64,000 bases of DNA, taken from NCBI GenBank assembly GCA_016946835.1, contig JACVTC010000057.1, forward strand, positions 1 to 64,000, given 5' to 3'. The stretch is from Neocallimastix lanati (nom. inval.) (Eukaryota > Neocallimastigomycota > Neocallimastigomycetes > Neocallimastigales > Neocallimastigaceae). Below are positions 11,151-22,193 of this stretch, in pieces. A program made the translations under genes and the position numbers. The notes under the pieces are model-generated. The model was not told where the DNA came from. It saw nothing but the letters and a program-made list of their open reading frames with translations, and did not search any database. Within the stretch, counting starts at the first letter, position 1; every line of letters starts with the position of its first letter.

Positions 11151-11573
11151 ATATATATAAGAATCTTATATATTTTAATTTTTTTTCATTTATTTTTCTA
11201 AAAAAAAAAAATTTAGTTATAATAACGTTTGTCTTTTAATTATTATACTTTATTATAGTAAATAAAAAAATTTAAATGAAAAGTAAATAATTTTAATTAT
11301 TTATAATTCATATTTTCATAAACGATATATATATATATATATATTAATTTAAATGATATAAGAATTAAAAATTAAAACAATAAGAGTTGAATAATTGATC
11401 CTATTAAAATAATTTATTATTTACATAGTAATATTTATAATGTTTGATCAATATGAATCAATTATTATTATTATATAATAATAACAATTATAATTTTAAT
11501 AAAATAATAAAAATCTTTTATTGAATTTAATATTTTTAATAACATTATTAATTTTGAAAAGTATATTGATATT

Positions 11574-11700
11574 AATAAAATTTATAATAATATAATATTG
11601 ATATTGATATTAATAAAATTTATAATTATATAATATTGATATTGATATTAATAAAATTTATAATTATATAATATTGATATTAATATTAATAAAATTTTAA
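11574..11700 (+). repeat. Short tandem repeat, three units of about 44 bp
   Basis: The unit TTGATATTAATAAAATTTAT plus ATTATATAATATTGATA recurs three times with small changes. It lies inside the MULE and has no coding content. Confidence 0.6.
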
Positions 11701-11919
11701 CTAGTATCAAATAAATCGATTTTAGTTATAAATTACTTAATAAAAATAACTAAAAGATAATTTCTATTAAGATTATTAAATAAACACAATAGGTAAATAA
11801 ATAATTTTTCTAGCATTTTTTTAAATTAAGATTATTTAATTATTATTTAAACGATTATAAATATAAATTTAAAATAAATAAATTTTTATTTTTCTAGCAA
11901 TTTTTTAAATTAAGATTAT

Positions 11920-13357
11920 TTATTTTAAATTAATATTTATATCGTTTAAATCAATTAAACATTCTTTCCATAATTTAATTAATTCATTTCTGTTGCATTC
12001 ATTATAAAATAAATTTATTTCCTTACTTTTGTAATTTTCAATTAAAATTTTAATTTCATTAGTTGCACTAAATATTTTTTGCTTTTTTTTTCTAATTTCC
12101 TTTAGTTCTCCTTTGATAATCATTATAAGATAAGTTTTCTTCTTCTTTTAATATATATATTAATTTATAAAATAAAGGTTTATTTGGAAATATATTATTT
12201 AAGTAGCTATTATAAGATTCTGATGCATTGTTTGTTAAACGCTCTATATTTTCATAATAATTCCAATTATTAACATTATACTTAAGTAAATAATTTTTAT
12301 TAAAATATTCTTAAAATTGTAGAAAATTATTATACTTTTTTTTTTGACAAATTCTTTTTATTATAATATAAAAATCAAATATATAGTTAGGGTTTATAAA
12401 CGGTAAGTTCGAAATAGCTTTATAATAAATATATACATCATTATTATTCTTCACTTCATGATAACATAATATATTTTTTTGTTTTTCTAATGATCTTTTA
12501 TAATGCCAAACACAATATTTAATATTTATATTGGGAAAAACTTTTTTTGCGACATTAGATATACCTTGTTCAAAATCACAATGAAAATTAATTGTAGTAA
12601 TTAATGTATTACTCCTAAATTTATTTGGATTTTTTTTTATTTCTTTAAATAATGTTTCATATGTAGATTGTTTTTTATTTTTTAATATAGAAATGGAAGT
12701 AGTGTAAAACATATTAAATTCCCCAACATAAGTTCTTGTTATAAATAACTGATAACTAAATTTCGGTGCTGCATAAAATGTACCGTCCGCAAATATATTT
12801 TTATGATAATTCGAAAATAAATATGCTTGGAATGGTGATTGAAAGATTATTAGATCAGTATTTTTAAATATCATAAAATTTTCATTTCTTTTCGTTTTAT
12901 AATATTCTGATTCAATGGGAATATCATCAAAACTTTTTATGTTTGGAGGAAATTGTTTATTTATATTTCTTATTATTTGGGATCTAATTGTACTATATTC
13001 GGGACATATAAGTCTCATTTCTTGAGAAACGGCATTAAATATATGTTTAGGTTTTATATCCATAGGAATTGAATTTTTCTTAATTTCTTCCTTAATTTTA
13101 TGCTTTGCTACCGATATAGACACATCAATTTCTTTTTCGAGATGGTTATGTAAACTTTCATATTTTAAAACCTCCTTTTTATCATTTAAAATAATTAAAG
13201 ATTTACATTTATTTAAAGTCTTATATTCAGTGCATCTATAAATTTTTGATTTATCTTTCCTTTGAAATGAAAAATTAAATTTGTGTTTTTTATTAATAAT
13301 AATTTGTTCATTTCCTCGATTTGTTTCACTTATTTCAATTTCTATATTGTCTTCCAT
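11920..13357 (-). pseudogene. FLYWCH-type MULE transposase, nonsense and frameshift
   Basis: The first frame (13357 to 12311) encodes a FLYWCH zinc finger: the Cys pair in YRCTEYKTLNKC and the His pair in LHNHLE, about residues 25-75. A MULE core follows: D in FADGTFYAAP, D in HCDFEQG and the CVWHYKRSL motif. A TAA at 12311-12313 then interrupts the protein. The same frame continues downstream to about 12101 with NNASESYNSYLNN, which holds the third acidic residue of the DDE triad. The carboxyl end moves to another frame (12123-11920). The transposase would have cut the terminal repeats and integrated with a 9-bp duplication; this copy looks dead. Confidence 0.85.
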
Positions 13358-13412
13358 TAATAATTAAAATTTTTCAACAAAATATTTTAATAAATATACT
13401 TTTAAATGCTTT

Positions 13413-13450
<38 letters not shown>

Positions 13451-13559
13451 TTAAAATAATAAACCTTTTTTTAATTAATTATATAATTATTTAAATAATT
13501 ATTTAATTATTAATTATTTATTATTTCTTTATTTACTATTTTATTTATTTATTTTTATT

Positions 13560-13860
13560 TTTATTTTTTATTTTATTTTATTTTTTTTTATTTTTTAATG
13601 CTTAAAAAATAAATTTTTATTTATTTTTATTTTATTTTTTAATGTTTAAAAAAGAAGTTTTCTTATTTCTTATTTTTTTTTTTTTTTTTTTTTTTTTAAG
13701 CATTAAAAAATAAAATGTTAATTTATTTTTATTTTATTTTTCAATGTTTAAAAAAAAAGTTTTCTTATTTCTTATTTTTTTTTTTTTTTTTTTTTTTTTA
13801 AGCATTAAAAAATAAAATGTTAATTTATTTTAAAAATAAAATGTTAATTTATTTTAATTT
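13560..13860 (+). repeat. Duplicated block of poly-T and AAGCATTAAAAAATAAA
   Basis: A segment of about 105 bp (TTTTCTTATTTCTTATT, a long T run, then AAGCATTAAAAAATAAAATG) occurs twice, near 13655-13735 and 13755-13835. A shorter partial copy lies in front. It is noncoding and lies inside the MULE, upstream of the transposase start. Confidence 0.6.
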
Positions 13861-14212
13861 TATTTTTCAATGTTAAATAGAAATACCTAACCTAATTATT
13901 ATTTATTGAAGTGTTGTATTTCGCCAAAAGTTGAATTTCGTCCAGTTGAATTTCGCCAAATTCTTGGTGGCTTATAAATTTTCGTCATAAAATATCACCA
14001 CATTTATTATTCACGCCATATTGTGAATATATGGCTTTTTAAAAAATGTAGAAAAAAGCCACAAATTTATGATACAATTAGATATACGCCCCACGTAAGA
14101 TTACGTGTTTGAAAATTTTTGAGAATTGTAATTTTATTTATTTAATTAATTAATTATTATTCATTAAATTTTTAATAAAATTAAGTGGCTTAAAATTAAA
14201 ATTATTTAAGCC

Positions 14213-14265
14213 ATACAACAAAATACAAATTTATGTAATAAAAATTTTCGAAATGCACACTCCCC
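14213..14265 (-). repeat. Right terminal inverted repeat of the MULE
   Basis: Reverse complement of the left end, terminating CACACTCCCC on the plus strand and abutting the second TAATAATTT target copy. Confidence 0.9.
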
Positions 14266-14768
14266 TAATAATTTTTATAAAATTTAATTCTGAGAAAATT
14301 ATTGTTGTAAAATAATTTAAATGAATTAATTAAAGTTTAAAACAAAATAAATTAATAATTTATTTTGTGAAAATTAAGTTTCAAAATTTAATCATGACTC
14401 CTTTAACATTGTTTTTAAATCGAAAATAAATAAAGACTTTACTTATAATATTAAAATAATAAATTGATAATAAATGTACTTAATTTTAATTATTTAGTAT
14501 TTAGTTTAATTAATAATTATATTTTTCTAAATTTAGCTATAGTTTATAAATTTATTATTTAATAAAATTCATTAGGATAGTTTTATATTAAAATATATGT
14601 AATTTAAATAAAATAATATATTATCAATGTATTTAGGAAAAGTATAAATAGAAGATACTTTTCACATTTTTTCTCGATGTAATTGTTATTTTAACAAACA
14701 ACTATTAAATATTAATAAAATATATTTTAATAAAAAATTTTTAATAAAATAAAATTTATTGTATTTAC

Positions 14769-14903
14769 AATGGACCATTTAAAATTTTAAAAATTCAATT
14801 CAACACGGCAACCCTAATCGATCAGAAGACTGGAAAGCAACTCGATAGGAATGTTCACTTTAAAAATTTAGTAAAGTTTAACTCCGCTTACAGAGAAGCT
14901 TGA
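14769..14903 (+). pseudogene. Terminal pol remnant of element B
   Basis: A 44-codon stretch ends in a TGA and matches the last codons of element A pol. Shared features are the GP motif, QFNT followed by TL, then RNVHFKNLVKFNSA (NVHLKNIVKFNSA in A). Upstream pol is deleted. After the stop come the polypurine tract (TCGGGGCATCT) and the 3' LTR. Confidence 0.85.
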
Positions 14904-14921
14904 GTCTTCGTCGGGGCATCT

Positions 14922-15609
14922 TGATAAGAATGTACTAAATAATGCATTCTTAATTAAATCTACGATTTATTTCTAATACATTATGTGTACATTATTATTT
15001 TTGTACTTTAATAAATTTTTAAATCCAAAGATCAAAAATTAAATCAAAAATTATATTAAACTTTATATTTTTATATTAAATCTTATATTAATAGTAATAT
15101 TTTTATATATTTAAAACTTATATTAGCAATATTAATAATAAATCTTACTTTTTTTTTATATTAATAATGAAAATTTATATTAATAATATTTTTATATATT
15201 GATAATTAAAAATTTATATATTATATTTTAACTTTTTATTATAAAATTTTATATCGAAATGTTTTATTTTATATTGAAAAATATTTTATTTTATTAAAAA
15301 CCTTTATATTAGAATAGTATTTTTATTTTTATTTGAATATTTTAACAGATTGTAATAAAAATTATAGCCAATTAAATAAATTCTTATTAGTAATATTTTA
15401 GATATTTTTTTAAAAAAAAAAAAAAATGTTTTATTAATATTATAAATGTATTTTATTTATATTGTTATAATTAAATTTTATATAATTAATTATAAAAATC
15501 AATTTAAATTTAATAGTTTTTATAAAAAAAAAATAAATAAAATGTAATTTAGTGGCAAGAACAACTTTTATGCCTTGAAAAAAGTATAAATAGTTGTAAA
15601 TTTTGCTAC
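14922..15609 (+). repeat. 3' LTR of element B
   Basis: Starts TGATAAGAATG, just after a G-rich tract, and is homologous to the 5' copy up to GCTAC. The unrelated-looking DNA from 15610 to about 15740, ending CCTTAACA, may be the rest of this LTR, which would then be missing from the 5' copy. Confidence 0.85.
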
Positions 15610-15792
15610 TAATTTTTAAAAATCATCAAATAAAATCAAGTAAAATTAATAAAATAAATAAATAAAAAAATAATAAATAAATAAATAAATTTTGTGTTTC
15701 TTACTTTATTTTTATTTAATTCTCTAAAACCTTAACATAACTGAAGATTTCGTTACAATTACACAAGAAAATTTTTTAATTTAAAATGTGAT

Positions 15793-16884
15793 TGTTAAGA
15801 TTTTGATATAATTTATAATTTAAATTTAAATAAAATAATATGTTTTAATAAAAATATTCACTAAGTCGATATGTCTAAATAGTAATATACTATATAGATA
15901 TATAATAATAATAAAAAATATTTAAATGTTTAGTTTAATAAAAATTTATTTATAATAAACTTTGATAATTAGAATTATCAAATTAATTTAATTTTAAATT
16001 TATTGATTTTATTTAATAATAAAATATCTATAATATATTACTATTAAGGTAATTTTACAATAACCTTACAAAGAACATAAAAGATAGATTTTTACATCTT
16101 TCTTTTATACTTTGTAATTTACATAATAATAATATTTAATTATAAGATAATAATAATATAAATAATAATAAAATATAAGGATAAATTTAATTATAAAATT
16201 AATTTGAATAATTGAATTTAATATAGATATGTTGTAAACATATATAAAAACATAATATAAATAAAATACACGTGACGTCGAATGTGATATGCGGGACTTT
16301 TATGTGCAATAATTTATAAGCAGTGGGTTTTAAATAATGGTAGTTTAGTAAATTTTATTAATAAAATTATAATATTCGTACAATTAAAATAATAATTCTA
16401 ATTCCTAAAAATTTACAAGAGAGTTCTCTATTTCTAATATAAATAATTTAATTTATAAGAAATAGGTAATATATTAAATACATATTCTAATATATAGAAC
16501 TATATAAATTTTATATGAATTAAAGTATTATAATTATTATAATTATAATAATATATATTGAAATAAAATAAAATAAAATAATTATTATCAAAAAGATATA
16601 AATTTAATATTTAATAATTATTATTAAATATACAAATATGTTACTACACATATTTGTTTTATATCAAATGTATCATTGAAATTAATTATTAATATAAACC
16701 TTATTTATTAATATTCTCAGGATTATTAGGCCTAAGATAACCCTTTAAATATTAAACAAGAATTTATATTAATTATTAATTATTTAAATATATATATATT
16801 ATTTATAATTAAATAAATAATATTTTTAATTATTGAAATGTAAATAACTGAAATTGAGATTTCAATTCAGTTATAATTTCAACA
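15793..16884 (-). mobile_element. Solo LTR of family C, copy 1, with a nested family F LTR
   Basis: TGTTAAGATTTTG...ATTTCAACA on the plus strand, so the element is in minus orientation. It is flanked by GTGAT on both sides (15788-15792 and 16885-16889). It is about 380 bp longer than copy 2 because a family F solo LTR (16285-16666) sits inside. It contains CACGTGACGTCG at 16269-16280. Confidence 0.88.
16285..16666 (-). mobile_element. Solo LTR of family F nested in the copy 1 C LTR
   Basis: Begins TGATATGCGGGACTTTTATG and ends TTGTTTTATATCA on the plus strand, the reverse complement of the element F LTR at 19254-19640. It is flanked by AATG on both sides. Copy 2 of the C LTR (near 17388) shows the uninterrupted site. 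Confidence 0.85.
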
Positions 16885-16891
16885 GTGATTG

Positions 16892-17603
16892 TGTTAAGAT
16901 TTTGATATAATTTATAGTTTAAATTTAAATAAAATAATATGGTTTATTAAAAAATATTCACTAAGTCGATATGTCTATATAGTAATATACTATATAGATA
17001 TATAATAAAAATATTAAATATTTAAATGTTTAGTTTAATAAAAATTTATTTATAATAAACTTTGATAATTAGAATTATCAAATTAATTTAATTTTAAATT
17101 TGTTTATTTTATTTAATAATAAAATATCTATAATATATTACTATTAAGGTAATTTTACAATAACCTTACAAAGAACATAAAAGATAGATTTTTACATCTT
17201 TCTTTTATACTTTGTAAGTTACATAATAATAATATTTAATTATAAGATAGTAATAATATAGTAATATAAATACTAATAAAATATAAGGATAAATTTAATT
17301 ATATAATTAATTTGAATAATTGAATTTAATATAGATATGTTGTAAACATATATAAAAACATAATATAAATAAAATACACGTGACGTCAAATGTATCATTG
17401 AAATTAATTATTAATATAAACCTTATTTATTAATATTCTCAGGATTATTAGGCCTAAGATAACCCTTTAAAATTAAACAAGAATTTATATTAATTATTAA
17501 TTATTTAAATATATATATTATTTATAATTAAATAAATAATATTTTTAATTATTGAAATGTAAATAACTGAAATTGAGATTTCAATTCAGTTATAATTTCA
17601 ACA
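16892..17603 (-). mobile_element. Solo LTR of family C, copy 2
   Basis: TGTTAAGATTTTG...ATTTCAACA, closely similar to copy 1 and in the same orientation. Its own 5-bp duplication is GATTG (16887-16891 and 17604-17608), offset by two bases from the GTGAT of copy 1. It contains the composite site CACGTGACGTCA at 17377-17388. Confidence 0.88.
17377..17388. promoter_or_regulatory. Composite E-box/CRE-like site in the C-family LTR
   Basis: CACGTGACGTCA joins a CACGTG palindrome to the full CRE palindrome TGACGTCA in an otherwise AT-only LTR. It is partly kept in copy 1 (CACGTGACGTCG, 16269-16280). Known bZIP (ATF/CREB-like) and bHLH factors bind these motifs; regulation of this LTR is an inference. 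Confidence 0.45.
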
Positions 17604-17628
17604 GATTGCGATAATCACATCTTTACAG

Positions 17629-18543
17629 GTAGTTGTCGATCGCTTCTCTAAGATGATACATTTAATCCCATTTAAGCAAATACCTGATGCCAAACAAACT
17701 GCCAAAGATTTCATAACAAACATATTTAAACTACACGGATTGCCTTGTGATATGTATACAGATAGAGGATCCCAATTTACAAGTGCTCTTTGGGAAGAAG
17801 TGATGGAGTACTTAAATATTAAATCAAAAATTGCTACAACTGACCATCATGAAACAGTTGGTCAAGTTGAAAGATGTAATTCTTTTATTGAAAAATATTT
17901 AAGAGCTTACTCAAGATCATATTATCATGATGATTGGATTGAATGGATTCACCTTGCTGAATTTGTTCATAATAACTCCATTAATGAATCTACAAAAGAA
18001 ACACCCTTCTCTATTAATTATGGCTTTCATCCATCTATGGATGAATTTTTCTTATTAACTGATACTGATACTAATAATAAAATGATTAAGGATTTAAGTA
18101 TGAACTTTAATCATATTAAAGATGTTTTATTAAAGTCAAAAGAACTATATAAAAGGCACTCAGATAAAAAGAGAATACCTCCTCCAATATTTAAAGAAAA
18201 TGATTTAGTTTGGATACAAGCTTCTCCATCATTAAATATCGAATATAGTTCAAAGTTAGCTCCTTATAAATATGGACCATATAAAGTAATAGATGTTCTG
18301 AATAATAATAATTATAAAATAGATATTAAAAGGTCACCTTTTCCAAAACATCATCCTATATTCCATATTTCGAAGTTAGAACCTTTTATTCCAACACCTC
18401 AAAAGTTTTTAAAAAGAAGAACTCATGATGAATCTATTAAAGATATTATAGAAATCTCTGGATTTAGAACAATTATAAAAAGAAACATTATGAATACAAA
18501 ATCAAGTATAAATATAGAACAGCTTATAATTAGCTTCCTTTAG
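17629..18543 (+). pseudogene. Chromovirus integrase remnant (family C)
   Basis: The sequence starts within the integrase core at VVVDRFSKMIHLIP, then shows D in TDRGSQFTS and E in VGQVERCNSF. Together with the first Asp in VVVD these form the DDE triad. A GPY/F-like region (PYKYGPYKV) and FHISKLEPFIP follow. After about 18400 there is a chromodomain-like segment that breaks frame near 18540: the expected tail, including DEVENN and LQYLQNGRKP, is in another frame to about 18630. Gag, protease and RT are missing. It is followed by a polypurine tract and the C-family LTR at 19057. Confidence 0.85.
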
Positions 18544-18638
18544 ACGAAGTTGAAAATAATCCCCGAAATCAAAATATTTATTTACAATATTTACAAAATG
18601 GAAGAAAACCTATTTCAATAGCTTATAACTAAAATATA

Positions 18639-18676
<38 letters not shown>

Positions 18677-19045
18677 TTTGGAAATTTTATTTTTTATTAT
18701 TATTAATTTGTTTTTAACTTTTATTTTATTATTATCAATTTTCAGTCAAATTTCAATTTTAAAATTTCGAAATTTTCAAAATTTTTAAAATTCAAAAACA
18801 TAGCTATGTTACACTTACAACTATTAATTTATAATTCAATTTAATTCATAAATTCATTAATTATTATAATTTTCAATTTTTTTAAAGTTAATATGATTTC
18901 CTTTCAAAATTTAAAAGGACTCAAGTGTCCTTCCTCCTTCATAAATTAAAAAAAATTTTAATTTAGGAAATTTCAAAAATTTTATATATCAAAAATTTAA
19001 ACCTCCTTATTGTTACACAAAAATAGTCTTGAATCCGATTTTTAT

Positions 19046-19052
19046 GGGAGGG
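19046..19052 (+). other. Polypurine tract of the family C element
   Basis: GGGAGGG lies four bases before the TGTTGAAATT start of the C LTR at 19057, which assigns the integrase remnant to family C. Confidence 0.65.
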
Positions 19053-19056
19053 CATT

Positions 19057-19253
19057 TGTTGAAATTATAACTGAATTGAAATCTCAATTTCAGTTATTTA
19101 CATTTCAATAGTTAAAAATATTATTTATAAATAATATTTTTATATTTAAATAATTAATAGTTAATATAAATTCTTATTTAATATTTAAAGAATTATCTTA
19201 GGCCTAATAATTTTAAGAATATTAATAAATAAGATTTATATAATAATTTCAAT
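19057..19253 (+). repeat. 3' LTR of the family C element, first part
   Basis: TGTTGAAATTATAACTGAAT...AATTTCAAT matches the reverse complement of the solo C LTRs. It is interrupted by element F, and the LTR resumes at 22194. Compared with copy 2, about 25 bp that would include the CRE-like site are missing at the junction. Confidence 0.8.
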
Positions 19254-19640
19254 TGATATAAAACAAATATGTGTAGTAACATATTTGTATATTTAATATT
19301 AACTATTAAATATTAAATTTATATCTTTTTGATAAAAATTATTTTATTTTATTTTATTTCAATATGTATTATTATAATTATAATAATTATAATACTTTAA
19401 TTCATATAAAATTAATATAGTTCTATATATTAGAATATATAATTAATATATAACCTATTTCTTATAATTAAATTAGATTATTTATATTAGAAATAGAGAA
19501 CTCTCTTGTAAAATTTTAGGAATTAGAATTATTATTTTTAATTGTACGAATATTATAATTTTATTAATAAAATTTACTAAACTACCATTATTTAAAACCC
19601 ACTGCTTATAAATTATTGCACATAAAAGTCCCGCATATCA
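19254..19640 (+). repeat. 5' LTR of element F
   Basis: TGATATAAAACAAATATGTG...AAGTCCCGCATATCA. It matches 22814-23196 and the reverse complement of 16285-16666. Confidence 0.88.
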
Positions 19641-19645
19641 AAAAT

Positions 19646-19662
19646 TGGTGGAGATATCGGGG
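19646..19662 (+). other. Primer-binding site of element F
   Basis: TGGTGGAGATATCGGGG begins five bases after the LTR and is identical to the site in element A (809-825). Confidence 0.75.
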
Positions 19663-20059
19663 ATGCACTGTGTAAAAAATAATTTATAAGTAGTGGTGTT
19701 TAGTAATTTTGTTGATTAATTATAAATCCGTATATATTTACATAAATTCTCTTCAGTTAGGATTAATTAAAATACACTGTTTAGGATATAAATTTTTAAT
19801 TTTTTTTATTGGCTATTTATAATTATTTTATCTTTGGTGAAGAGAAAGTTATACATTATTTGTTATTTCATTCATTTTAGTATAATTTAAATAAATTGTT
19901 TTAAAATAAATAAGAATTCGGAATATTTTATAATTATATTAAATAATAATATATATATATATATAAACATTATAATTGTATAAATAAATATTTAAAAAAA
20001 AAAAAAAAAAAAAAAGTACAAAAATTTAATAGATAAGTACTATTATTTTTTTAAATTAA

Positions 20060-21127
20060 TTGCTTATAATGAGGAATAATAATTTTAATTGCAATCCGGT
20101 AGATACTGGGACTCTTCCAAGAATTGGTGGATCTCGTAGAGATGCAGAAATCTGGAAGTTTAAAATTAATGATTGGTTTAAGAGGGAAGGTATTACTACC
20201 GATGAGAATAAATTCAGTTATATAATTACAGCTGTTGAAGATAACATCGTAAGGATACTTATGGAAAAAGAAAAAGAAGTAAATAGAGCTCTTACTTTGG
20301 ATGAATGTGTTAAATTAATTAAAAAGAAATATTGGAGGGAGAATTTGAAGGAAGATAAACTAAGTCAATTAAAAAAAATTATTATAACTCCAAATGAAAA
20401 TGTTTGTGATTTTAATACTAGATTTTTGGAGCTATACGATCAATTGGATTTCAACGATAAGTCTTATATATCTGTTATTGATTATGAAAATGCTTTACGA
20501 CCAAGAGATAGAATATATGAAATGGTTGCTATGGCTGATGTTGATAATCTAGAGGATGCCTGTAGATTAACCGAAAAATTTGAAAGTATAATAAACAAAT
20601 CTCGAGTAGGCAATGAAATATGGGGTTCTTATACTACTAATATTAAGAATAATTATAATGGTGTAATAAACTATGGCCAAATTGAAAGATCAAATTATAA
20701 AAATAATTTTTCTGATAAATATAATAAAAATGCATCTAATATATGGATTGGAAATAATATTAGAAATCATAGGAATTTTAGGAATTATCCTATAAATATT
20801 GTGACTCAAGGAATACAAAATAATAACTTAAATAAATATACTAAACCTAGGCAAAACACTTACAATTATTATAGATTTAGTGTAGATAATGATAATAACA
20901 GTAATTTAAATGTTAGTAATGATAATAATATATCATACCATTATAGAAATCGGAAAATTTTAAAATCAAATTTAAAAATTAGTTCATCAAATAGTTCAAC
21001 AAATAATAATAAAGTAAACAGTAATAATGATAAAAATAATAGCAATATTAATAATGTTAATGAAAACATAATTAATAATAATTCAATTAATAATATCATC
21101 AATAATGGTAAATCTAACTTGGATACC

Positions 21128-21171
<44 letters not shown>

Positions 21172-22062
21172 TAATAATAATGATAATAATGATGATATTT
21201 ATAATAATAAAAATAATAATAATAAAAATAACACTTTGAATAACATAGTAAATGTGGAACAAAATAAATTATATGCGTTCAAAATGGATAATTTCAGAAA
21301 AAAAATTATAAAATAGGAAATGCCAATAATGGAAAATTTGAAACAAATAGTAATATTATAATAACTAAAGAAGAAAATAAAAATAGTTTCGCTGGTAATA
21401 CAGATATTAAGAAAAATCAAAATAATAATATGGAAATTAATAGTATTGTAACAATAAATATTAAAACTATTGATAATAATGAAAATATTAATTCAAATAG
21501 TAAAAGGAATAAAGATAATAATGATCTTATTGGGAATTCTGAAAATATAATTAACAAGAGAAATAGTAATAAAAATATAAAAGAAGTAATAAATATTAAT
21601 GAACCTTTAAAAGTTGAAAACATTAACAATAGAACTAATAAATCTATAACTCCTAGTTTAGTAATAGAATCAAAAGTTATTATTAATAAAAATTCAAAAA
21701 TAAACAATACTCAAATTATTCCAAATAATAATAAAAATAAGCAATTTACAAATAAAGTGAATTCAGTTAATAATAATATTTATATAAAAGAAAGAAAAAT
21801 TATAATTAACAAAAATTCACCGATAGATGAATCTAGTAAAGTTGTTAATGTTGGTAGTGCTAAGATAATAAAAATTAATAAAATTAAAAAGATAATTAAA
21901 ATTCCAAATATTCGTATTCAAAATAACAATAAAAATAAAATAAATATTAATAAAATTTTGATGCCCAAACCTGAGATTATGTTAAAAGATATTATTATTT
22001 ATAGCAACAATCGCATTGATACAAAACGAACAAATAGGAATTATAAATATAAAAGAAAATAA
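20060..22062 (+). CDS. gag: Gag-like protein of element F, two frames joined at an A8 run
   Basis: The first frame (20060-21316, 418 codons) has a capsid-like helical region at about residues 20-185: a Trp-containing helix near EIWKFKINDWF, and LIKKKYWREN. Long Asn-rich low-complexity sequence follows. It stops two codons after the run AGAAAAAAAATT (A8 at 21298-21305). In the -1 frame the message stays open across the stop and continues without interruption to 22062 with the same Asn/Lys/Ile-rich composition. A-AAA-AAA is a classic slippery heptamer, so either programmed -1 frameshifting or a one-base loss explains the layout. No zinc knuckle is visible. Its role would be particle assembly for a non-autonomous element. 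The slip is an inference. Confidence 0.65.
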
Positions 22063-22149
22063 AATTTTAAAATTATTATTTATATTAATTAAACCTTATA
22101 TTTTCTTTTATAAAAAAAATATATAGTTTAATTTTAGCAAGGGCATTTC

Positions 22150-22193
22150 TGATATAAAACAAATATGTGTAGTAACATATTTGTTTTATATCA
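22150..22193 (+). repeat. 44-bp perfect hairpin replacing the 3' LTR of element F
   Basis: The 18-base arm TGATATAAAACAAATATG, loop TGTAGTAA, and arm CATATTTGTTTTATATCA form a perfect inverted repeat. Its first half is the normal LTR start; the body of the LTR is missing. Confidence 0.8.

Larger units (their letters stand above)
9942..14265 (-). mobile_element. Complete Mutator-like DNA transposon (MULE)
   Basis: The terminal inverted repeats are about 50 bp: GGGGGTGTG...ATTTCGAAAATTTTTATTAC at the left, and the reverse complement of GGGGAGTGTG...ATTTCGAAAATTTTTATTAC at the right. A perfect 9-bp target duplication, TAATAATTT, flanks it (9933-9941 and 14266-14274); nine bases is the Mutator hallmark. 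Inside, on the minus strand, is a FLYWCH/MULE transposase relic (11920-13357). The element also carries the compound (AAAAT)n array at 10274-11150 and a duplicated poly-T block at about 13560-13860. It is inserted in the interior of element B, so it is younger than B. Confidence 0.9.
7657..15609 (+). mobile_element. Element B: deleted Ty3/gypsy relative of A, hosting other insertions
   Basis: A direct repeat starting TGATAAGAATGTACTAAATA begins at 7657 and again at 14922. Both copies run to TTGTAAATTTTGCTAC (about 9077 and 15607). Inside are a leader block homologous to that of element A (9082-9237) and the last 44 codons of an A-like pol (14769-14903). Almost all gag-pol is gone, so the copy is non-autonomous. 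Its 5' LTR is interrupted by a family C solo LTR, and its interior by the MULE at 9942-14265. The 5' LTR end and primer-binding site appear deleted, because the leader block directly follows GCTAC. Confidence 0.82.
19254..22193 (+). mobile_element. Element F: gag-only LTR retrotransposon
   Basis: The element has a 5' LTR (19254-19640), a primer-binding site, one gag-type gene in two frames (20060-22062), a purine-rich tract (AGCAAGGGC near 22137) and a drastically shortened 3' LTR (22150-22193). No protease, RT, RNase H or integrase motif can be found in any frame, so it resembles TR-GAG-type non-autonomous elements and would need enzymes in trans. A second 3' end of the same family lies at 22750-23196. 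Confidence 0.8.
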
